From NCBI GenBank assembly GCA_002306945.1, contig DBTH01000280.1:1-16000 (forward strand): 16,000 nt of DNA. Direction: 5' to 3'. Position numbers and translations under genes: made by a program. This DNA is from Methylacidiphilaceae bacterium UBA1321. GTDB lineage: Bacteria > Verrucomicrobiota > Verrucomicrobiia > Methylacidiphilales > UBA1321. Of this stretch, positions 7,593 through 12,800 are shown piece by piece (position 1 is the first letter of the stretch; every line of letters begins with the position of its first letter). The notes beneath the pieces are model-generated. The model saw nothing but the letters and a program-made list of their open reading frames with translations. It was not told the DNA's origin and made no database searches.

Positions 7593-7880
7593 ATGATTCT
7601 GGCGCTGGTGAGTTCATGGCCACCAATCTTTGCGCAAGAAACGACTTCCAACAAAATCACTATTGGAATCTACTCACCCAAATGTCCCGACCTCGGGGCG
7701 ATGGTGACAACGGTTTTGAATCGATTGCAAGACTGGCAGTTTGTTTTCGTGGATGGCAGTGCCGCAATCTGTCGATACCGATCAAGAGGCAAATTGGCTG
7801 CCGGATCGGATCACGAGTGTGATCAATAAAGCGCACAGCGACGCAACGCAAAAAAATTCGTTGTTTAGCCTGCCGTCACG
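7593..7880 (+). pseudogene. Truncated, internally deleted paralogue of the large CsgG-like gene
   Basis: From ATG 7593 one frame encodes a signal-peptide-like start (MILALVSSWPPIFAQ) and then ITIGIYSPKCPDLG, matching LRLGIYSPRCPELG at residues 36-49 of the protein starting at 4187. Near 7738-7745 the similarity jumps to another frame: LFSWMAVPQSVDTDQEANWL matches LFSWVEVPQSLDTAQAVEWL at residues 137-156, then HSDATQKNSLFSLPS matches 168-182. About 71 residues (66-136) are missing and the deletion also shifts the frame; similarity ends near 7880. The remnant begins 34 nt after the stop at 7558. This is the debris of a tandem duplicate, which explains the gene-free gap 7559-7937. Confidence 0.8.
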
Positions 7881-7937
7881 CTGCCCATTGGGGCTTGCAC
7901 TTATTTATTTACCCTGTAAGCCGATTAGTAACGCATT

Positions 7938-8435
7938 ATGGCCGACATCGTCCTGCCCCGCAGGGGACCTCTTGCTTATCTTGAAGAAGAAGTGCTGGCG
8001 CTCTTGAGCGGCTACGGCGTCAGCCACCTTTTTGCCAAGGACTCGGTCATTATCCGGCAGGACGAACGGCAGATTAATCTCTACATCGTCATCTCGGGGC
8101 GGCTCGAAGTTTTCGCCCCGGCGGAGGGTCGCGACATCCCGCTGGCTCAACTCGAACCCGGCGACTGCATTGGCGAGGTGGCCATCTTTGAACCCGGCGA
8201 CGCCAGTGCCAGCGTTCGCGCGCTGGAGGATTCCCGGCTCTGGTATCTCGACGCGGGCAATCTCCAGTCTTTTCTCGCTCAATATCCCCACGCCGGTTGC
8301 GGTCTTCTCCTGGGCATCAACGCGATCCTGAGTCAGCGTCTGCAACAGGCCAATAAACAAATCAAATCCAGCCAGATCGTTCCCGGCTTTCTCAGCGTTC
8401 GCGCGCGCCGGGCTGCGGCTTCGACCACCCCATGA
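7938..8435 (+). CDS. Stand-alone cyclic-nucleotide-binding-domain protein (first of two)
   Basis: A 165-residue protein of the CNB (CAP effector domain) fold. Strands of the beta-roll are at about residues 28-75 (VIIRQDERQINLYIVISGRLEVF), and the phosphate-binding cassette is at about 75-93 (GDCIGEVAIFEPGDASAS). The arginine normally found just before the A-S/T of the cassette in cAMP/cGMP-binding proteins is missing (DASAS), so binding of a cyclic nucleotide is doubtful. No HTH, kinase or channel domain follows; the protein ends shortly after a helix (AILSQRLQQANKQIKSSQIV). It overlaps the next, paralogous gene by ATGA. No Shine-Dalgarno is visible before ATG 7938. It may act as a small allosteric or scaffold protein, perhaps paired with its neighbour. 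Confidence 0.85.
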   Translation: MADIVLPRRGPLAYLEEEVLALLSGYGVSHLFAKDSVIIRQDERQINLYIVISGRLEVFAPAEGRDIPLAQLEPGDCIGEVAIFEPGDASASVRALEDSRLWYLDAGNLQSFLAQYPHAGCGLLLGINAILSQRLQQANKQIKSSQIVPGFLSVRARRAAASTTP

Positions 8436-9055
8436 GCGATCTTCCCGGACAAGTCAATCCCACCGACGGCTGGCAGGAGTTACCTCCGGGACTGCCTCCG
8501 ACTGGCATTCTGGCCGGGATGAGTGGCGAGTCGTTGCTCAACCTGGCCGAGTACGGCGACTACTTCACCGTTCGCGCCGGAGAGGAAGTCATCACCGAAG
8601 GGCGGCCACAGGATCGGCTCTACATTCTGGTCACGGGAAGTCTGGAAATCCTGGCCAGTGTCAGCGGCAGCCAAATCAAACTGGCCGATGTCGAATCGGG
8701 CGAATGCATCGGAGAACTCTCCGTTCTCGAACCCGGCCCGGCCAGCGCCACCGTGCTCGCCACCGCGGACTCGGTGCTTTGGTCGATGGACGGGGACGCC
8801 CTGCACAATTATATTTCCGAACATCCCGGCGGCGGCGGTGTTTTCCTCATGGGCATGGCGCAAATCCTTAGCGTCCGTCTCCACGAAGCCAACCGCCGCA
8901 TTGCCGAAAGCAACGTCGCTCCGGCCTACGTTCCCGCGCGCACGGAAGAGGTCATCACGGCTCCTACGCCCTCGCAACTCGGTTTTTTTGAGAAGATCAA
9001 AAAGAGTCTCTCCGGAGAGAGCAAAGTCGAGATCTCCACCAGGATCAAACTGTAG
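8432..9055 (+). CDS. Stand-alone cyclic-nucleotide-binding-domain protein (second of two)
   Basis: A 207-residue paralogue of the preceding protein, starting within its stop (ATGA 8432-8435), so translation is probably coupled. The CNB beta-roll is at about residues 42-110 (FTVRAGEEVITEGRPQDRLY, ILVTGSLEIL), with cassette GECIGELSVLEPGPASATV at about 90-108, again lacking the conserved arginine. The shared order LEPG-x2-ASA and the helix ILSVRLHEANRRIAESNVAP (like ILSQRLQQANKQIKSSQIVP in its neighbour) show recent common descent. A Pro-rich linker and a basic C-terminal tail (FFEKIKKSLSGESKVEISTR) are unique to this copy. No output domain is present. It converges with the phosphatase gene on the other strand, 14 nt away. 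Confidence 0.85.
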   Translation: MSDLPGQVNPTDGWQELPPGLPPTGILAGMSGESLLNLAEYGDYFTVRAGEEVITEGRPQDRLYILVTGSLEILASVSGSQIKLADVESGECIGELSVLEPGPASATVLATADSVLWSMDGDALHNYISEHPGGGGVFLMGMAQILSVRLHEANRRIAESNVAPAYVPARTEEVITAPTPSQLGFFEKIKKSLSGESKVEISTRIKL

Positions 9056-9069
9056 ATCCGGTCTCGCCG

Positions 9070-9792
9070 TCAGCGTGCAGCGGGAACTGCGTCAGGTTGC
9101 GCTTTTTTCACTCGATCCCATTCCTTCTGGAACTCGGGATTGGCAAGAAATTGCGTTCCGAGAAATTCGCCGAATATCTTTCCCGCGGCAACATCCTTCG
9201 GATAATGCATTCCCAGGATGATGCGGTAGCGTCCTTTTTTCGCGGCCAGATCGAAGAGCGCCTGACGTTGTTGCGGATAAAGATCGGCGAGGAGCGTGGC
9301 CCACACATATGCGCGGGTCGAATGTCCGCTCGGGTAGGAAAATTCCCCGTGCTCATGCTCGGAGTATGCGGCTGATGCCGGACGCTGACGCTTGAAGACA
9401 TTTTTCGCGTAGCTCATGGCCTGCCTGGTGTCGGCGTTGACGCCTTTGAAAATCTCCGCGAGTTTCGGCAATTTCTCCGCGTTAAAATCCGGCCCGAGTA
9501 CGGCGGAGAAATCCCACACGCTGTCCTTCGCGGCGGCCTTGGCGGCTACGAGTTCCTCTGGAGCTATTTTTCCCGCGCGAATCCGGTCGCCTTCCGCAGC
9601 ATCAGCCTTTTCCGCGTCGGAACCCGGTGCCGGAGGCGTCGGCAGGATCGCATCGATCTGGCTGTAGGATTGACTGTTGATCCAGAGCGAAGGAGCCGAG
9701 TCCTTCGAGTAGACCGGAGCCAGGCTGAGAACCAGAAGCGCGCTATAAAGCAGCAGATGACGGAATTTCATGGATGTAAGCGGTACACTCAC
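9070..9792 (-). CDS. PAP2-family class A acid phosphatase, exported
   Basis: A 240-residue protein with all three PAP2 motifs: K130-x6-R137-P138 (KNVFKRQRP), PSGH at 154-157 within SYPSGHSTRAY, and R190-x5-H196-x3-D200 (RIILGMHYPKD). H157 should act as acid/base and H196 as the nucleophile. Length and the SYPSGH block fit class A non-specific acid phosphatases, which remove phosphate from organic monoesters in the periplasm. A signal peptide is clear (RHLLLYSALLVLSLAPVYS). The frame opens at GTG 9790-9792, which overlaps the stop of the upstream regulator (GTGA) and suggests coupling; ATG at 9771 (MKFRHLLLY) is an equally good start for the signal peptide. Neither has a strong ribosome site. 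It is the last gene of the minus-strand operon. Confidence 0.9.
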   Translation of the reverse strand: MSVPLTSMKFRHLLLYSALLVLSLAPVYSKDSAPSLWINSQSYSQIDAILPTPPAPGSDAEKADAAEGDRIRAGKIAPEELVAAKAAAKDSVWDFSAVLGPDFNAEKLPKLAEIFKGVNADTRQAMSYAKNVFKRQRPASAAYSEHEHGEFSYPSGHSTRAYVWATLLADLYPQQRQALFDLAAKKGRYRIILGMHYPKDVAAGKIFGEFLGTQFLANPEFQKEWDRVKKAQPDAVPAAR

Positions 9793-10508
9793 TCACCGAG
9801 GTTCGCAAGGAAAAGCCGGTGCAGTGCCTGCGGTTGCAGGATTTCGATTCGCTTGCCGCGCACGGCGATCAACTTTGCGTCGCGCAGACTGGCCAGCGTT
9901 CGGGAAAGTGTTTCGTTGCGGGTGCTCAACTCCGCCGCGAGCATGGTCTTGGTCATGCCGATTTCGACGGAGACCGGTTTGGCGCCGGGCGATTTGGGAC
10001 AACGTTTCAGGAGCCAGTTGATGAGGCGCGTCTCGACGTCCTTGAGTCGCAGATCGTCGAGCGAGGCGACCAGCACGCGCAAGTGTTGGCTCATGGAACC
10101 GAGCATGCGTAAGGCAAACTCGGGCCGCTTGCGGATCAGGGCGAGCATTTCCTGTTTCGGCACGAGGATGACCTGGCTGGCCTGTTCGGCGCGCGCATCG
10201 GCGGGGTAACCGGTGTCACTGGCCAGCGCGACTTCCGCGAATGATTCGCCTGCGCGGAATAAATGAATGACCTGTTCGCGGCCGCCCGCGCCGATGCGGT
10301 AAATATTGATCGTGCCGGTCTGGACGACGTAGAAGCCGAGGGTCTTCTCGCCCGCGCGAAACAGGATCTGGCCTTTGCGCAAAGGCACGGTGCGGGAGAA
10401 AAGCGCGATCGCTTCCAGGTCGCTCATCGGCAGGCCCGCAAAGAGAGCGCACGAACGTAACGAATTCGCCAACCCTGTTATCTGCAAAGCGGCATGGTGA
10501 TCCGGCAT
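9789..10508 (-). CDS. Crp/Fnr family transcription regulator, DNR-like
   Basis: A 239-residue regulator of normal family length. The CNB sensor domain is at about residues 22-125 (FRAGEKTLGFYVVQTGTINIYRIG in pieces; GESFAEVALASDTGYPADARA as cassette), without the cAMP-binding arginine. A dimerisation helix lies at about 130-165 and the HTH at about 183-225. The recognition helix carries E199-T-L-S202-R203, the E-x-x-S-R signature by which FNR-type proteins read TTGA half-sites. Only Cys20 and Cys170 are present, so the four-cysteine iron-sulphur cluster of FNR cannot form; a DNR/NnrR-like haem- or NO-linked mode is more likely. It is third in the operon after the cupin and DUF2249 genes, and a matching TTGAC-N4-GTCAA box lies upstream of the operon, so autoregulation is expected. 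Confidence 0.9.
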   Translation of the reverse strand: MPDHHAALQITGLANSLRSCALFAGLPMSDLEAIALFSRTVPLRKGQILFRAGEKTLGFYVVQTGTINIYRIGAGGREQVIHLFRAGESFAEVALASDTGYPADARAEQASQVILVPKQEMLALIRKRPEFALRMLGSMSQHLRVLVASLDDLRLKDVETRLINWLLKRCPKSPGAKPVSVEIGMTKTMLAAELSTRNETLSRTLASLRDAKLIAVRGKRIEILQPQALHRLFLANLGE

Positions 10509-10535
10509 GCGGACATATTGCCCGCACGGGCCGGT

Positions 10536-10841
10536 TCAATGCGAGCCGCAATTGCCGGGGCCTTTGGGAAGGAGGCTCTCGTCGATTTCGCCGAGTTTGG
10601 CGATCTTGATCTGAAACACCAGCGGACCGCGTTCGAGATATTCCCACGAGTAGGCTTTACCGGCGATGAACTCGAATTGGTACTGGAGCGGCATCGGGTC
10701 GTGATCGTTCTTCAGGACAAAGTAATCACCCACGGGGAGACGGCTCCAGCGCAGGAAGATTTTCTCGTGCTTCTCGGAACAGGGGATGTCGCGCACGTCG
10801 TAGATTTTTTCAGAGGAGATTTTGTCAATTTTGTTACTCAT
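10536..10841 (-). CDS. DUF2249 domain protein
   Basis: A 101-residue cytoplasmic protein. I chose ATG 10841 (MSNKIDKISSEKIYDVRDIP): the frame stays open further upstream, but that part is low-quality sequence overlapping the cupin gene. Residues 13-82 carry the DUF2249 pattern: YDVRDIP, then HEKIFLRWSRLPVGDYFVLK, the conserved NDHDP at 45-49, PLQYQF, and SWEYLERGP near 65-73. DUF2249 proteins are small SirA/TusA-like folds often found with DNR-type regulators, hemerythrin or denitrification genes; their biochemical role is not settled. It lies 27 nt upstream of the Crp/Fnr gene and 44 nt after the cupin gene, consistent with one transcript. Confidence 0.88.
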   Translation of the reverse strand: MSNKIDKISSEKIYDVRDIPCSEKHEKIFLRWSRLPVGDYFVLKNDHDPMPLQYQFEFIAGKAYSWEYLERGPLVFQIKIAKLGEIDESLLPKGPGNCGSH

Positions 10842-10885
10842 GATGTGGGGCTTTCTGTTGGTGGGTTTGATGGACTGACCGCCTG

Positions 10886-11242
10886 CTACGCGGCGGCTGG
10901 CGGAGTTTGAGTTGAAACCAGTGTCAGCAGCATGGAGAATTGGGAAGTCGCGCGCACGGCGTGGGGCAGACCCGGCGGCATGTAGAGAACGTCGCCCGAC
11001 TTGAGCGTGCGCGGTTCGCTCTTGAGGGAGAATTCGCACTGGCCGCTGATGATTTGTATGAGCGCGTGGTGAGGGGAGGTGTGCTCGGTCAATTCCTGGC
11101 CCTCGGCGAAACCGAAAAGAACCTGTCGCGTGCCGTTGGCGCGGAAGAGGGTGCGGCTGACGATGCCATTGAGGACAAACTGCGCTTCCTGTTCCAGGGA
11201 GATGACTTTGGTCTCGTTCGAAAAGAGTGGTTGTTCGGGCAT
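10886..11242 (-). CDS. Small cupin-domain protein
   Basis: A 118-residue single-domain cupin, starting at ATG 11242 (MPEQPLFSNETK); a TTG six codons upstream is less likely. Cupin motif 1 appears as EGQELTEHTSPHHALIQIIS (residues 47-66) with candidate ligands H54 and H58/H59, but the usual glutamate is missing. Motif 2 is SGDVLYMPPGLPHAV (82-96) with H94. Metal binding is therefore possible but degenerate. Proteins of this type frequently neighbour DUF2249 and Fnr-type genes; the role is unknown. It is the first gene of the operon. No Shine-Dalgarno is visible before ATG 11242, and the upstream FNR-type box is placed so that transcription could begin at the start codon itself. Confidence 0.87.
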   Translation of the reverse strand: MPEQPLFSNETKVISLEQEAQFVLNGIVSRTLFRANGTRQVLFGFAEGQELTEHTSPHHALIQIISGQCEFSLKSEPRTLKSGDVLYMPPGLPHAVRATSQFSMLLTLVSTQTPPAAA

Positions 11243-11248
11243 GAATCC

Positions 11249-11254
11249 ACTATC
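11249..11254 (-). promoter_or_regulatory. Candidate -10 element for the cupin operon
   Basis: GATAGT on the minus strand (4 of 6 matches to TATAAT) lies at positions -12 to -7 if transcription starts at the A of the cupin start codon (11242). With the box at 11277-11290 it makes a class II FNR-type layout. It is a weak hexamer on its own. Confidence 0.35.
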
Positions 11255-11276
11255 GCCCAATTACGGGAAACATTCT

Positions 11277-11290
11277 TTGACGCAGGTCAA
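11277..11290 (-). promoter_or_regulatory. FNR/DNR-type operator upstream of the cupin-DUF2249-regulator operon
   Basis: TTGAC-GCAG-GTCAA is a perfect palindrome of the FNR/DNR class (FNR consensus TTGAT-N4-ATCAA; TTGAC variants occur with DNR/NNR proteins). Its centre is 41.5 bp from the A of the cupin start codon. The operon's own regulator has the recognition-helix residues expected to bind it. I found no second such site in the intergenic regions. Confidence 0.75.
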
Positions 11291-11324
11291 GGAATTCAGG
11301 AATTCTCCGGGCTGTGCCTGTCCG

Positions 11325-12425
11325 TTATTTGCGCGGAGTCGTGTTGTCGGCAATGCGGAAGATCGCCTCGGCCAGGTCGGCGGAGAGTACGAGACCGAGG
11401 TAAAGGAGGTGAATCAACAGCGGTAGAAAACCGACGAGAATGACAGCGACGAGAGGGGTTGTTGTTGCGAGATGTTCGAGCGCCAGGGGAATGTTGATGT
11501 CGCTAAATTCCGTGGGTTGTTTCACGCTATTGAGCAGGGTGACGCCATCAACTGGAATGCAGAGGCAGGCCAGTGCTGATCCGAGACCGAAGAGGACTGG
11601 ATTGAGGGCAAGCAGGGTGCGAGCGAAAAGCTTAAAAAGAGAGATGGCATATTCTCCCGTGTGAATGGAAGTGTCACGGGTAGATTCAGTGTAGAGTATT
11701 TCCGAAGGATGCGCGAGAAACCATGATGCAGCCAGGAGCCCCGCCATGGCATAAGCGGCCGTCAGGATGATGAAAAAGCCGCCGCTAAATTCCATTGTCA
11801 TTTGCGCGCATCCATAGAGTAATCTGACCATACCGCCGGTGATGGCAGTAATTAGCAGGAGGATGGCCAGCGTCCGGGGAACTACCTGGGAACCCAGGAG
11901 GATTCGGTTGCTCTGTAGCAGAGCGAGATTGGCTGATGAAAAACGGATGCCGATGTAATGGGCGGTGATTCCGACGGCTACTACTACGAGTCCTGTGAGG
12001 CCGGCGCGAAATTGATTCGTTCTTGCCGCGAGAATGAGACTGAAAAAACTGGCCATGAGCGCAGATACCAGGATTGCATAACCGCCGATGAGATTGAGGA
12101 ATTTAGCGGTAGACTGATAGGTCCGTGTCGTTTCCTCTCCGGGAGCGGCAGGGAGGTTGAATGCCCGTTCGGCAATGCGGTCGATGCAGGCGGTGATCGG
12201 AGTTTTCGCCTCGCCGTGTTCGACAAGAGCGGTTTTCTCCGGTTTGGGCCCTTGAATTAGCGGGTAAAAAGGACTCTTCCTCAGTTCGGTCCATTCCTTG
12301 TCACCTTCCTGAATGACCAGTGCGCGGGCGCTGATTTTGCCCGAAAGATAAAGTGCCTTCAGTTCTTCCAGCGTGTAGCCGGACGGCGTTGCCCTGCCAC
12401 AATCGACGTAGATTTTTTTGTCCAT
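11325..12425 (-). CDS. GYF_2-like domain membrane protein
   Basis: A 366-residue protein. ATG 12425 is preceded by a purine-rich ribosome site (AAGGAAAG, 3 nt before it on the minus strand). Residues 4-58 match the GYF_2 (DUF4339) pattern: IYVDCGRATPSGYTLEELKA, then LSGKISARALVIQEGDKEW and TELRKSPF. This small domain is usually cytoplasmic and joined to membrane segments. From residue 108 on, about six transmembrane helices follow, for example FLNLIGGYAILVSALMASFF and PLVAVILVGFLPLLIHLLYL. The membrane part matches no family I can name. The gene stands alone between the GH94 gene upstream and the cupin operon downstream. Function unknown. Confidence 0.8.
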   Translation of the reverse strand: MDKKIYVDCGRATPSGYTLEELKALYLSGKISARALVIQEGDKEWTELRKSPFYPLIQGPKPEKTALVEHGEAKTPITACIDRIAERAFNLPAAPGEETTRTYQSTAKFLNLIGGYAILVSALMASFFSLILAARTNQFRAGLTGLVVVAVGITAHYIGIRFSSANLALLQSNRILLGSQVVPRTLAILLLITAITGGMVRLLYGCAQMTMEFSGGFFIILTAAYAMAGLLAASWFLAHPSEILYTESTRDTSIHTGEYAISLFKLFARTLLALNPVLFGLGSALACLCIPVDGVTLLNSVKQPTEFSDINIPLALEHLATTTPLVAVILVGFLPLLIHLLYLGLVLSADLAEAIFRIADNTTPRK

Positions 12426-12800
12426 GTCTTTCCTTCCCCAAAATTAAAAGCCACGGCGAACCTACTAAACCGGCTTACGTGGTGCAATCTCTAACAGTCG
12501 GCTAATCCAGAACCAATCGCCCTGCTATCGCGGGAACTGGATGTCCGGTTGATATTGCCGGAGTGGTTGCTTGGGAATTGGTACGGTATTTCGACTGCCG
12601 TTAACGTTCAAACTGATCCTTCGATTTCGCTACGCTGCACTCAGGATGACGAGAAGAGAGAGTCTTTTTACGAACAACTGAGTCCAGCATCACGCGGGTC
12701 ATCCTGAGCAGAGCGTAGCGACGTCGAAGGATCGGTTTGAAAGCTTATGAATGTGACAGTGCTAAAATTCGTTTCTATGTGTGCGTTGTACTTTAAAATT
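12426..12800. other. Gene-free stretch holding an inverted repeat
   Basis: Apart from the ribosome site of the membrane-protein gene (12428-12435) and the inverted repeat at 12607-12741, I see no gene here. Plus-strand codons from about 12510 to 12705 are open without a start codon and partly coincide with the repeat; I do not treat them as a gene. Confidence 0.6.
12607..12741. repeat. REP/MITE-like long inverted repeat
   Basis: Arms at 12607-12650 and 12698-12741 (44 nt each) are inverted copies. The core 36 nt match at 31 positions, with blocks GATCCTTCGA, TCGCTACGCT and CTCAGGATGAC, separated by a 47-nt loop. The CTTCG...CGCTACGCT...CAGGATGAC type of palindrome is widespread in environmental bacterial genomes as an intergenic repeat. 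It sits 60 nt after the GH94 stop, where a transcript hairpin could end or protect the mRNA. Confidence 0.8.

Noticed and set aside
9190..9225. CATCCTTCGG ... CCAGGATGATG resembling an arm of the 12.6-kb inverted repeat
   Set aside because: It codes for the conserved R-x5-H-x3-D motif region of the phosphatase and lacks the central CGCTACGCT block, so it is chance.
10842..11039. 66-codon upstream extension of the DUF2249 gene
   Set aside because: It overlaps the cupin gene and is Arg/Ser/Ala-rich without family similarity; ATG 10841 starts right before the DUF2249 pattern.
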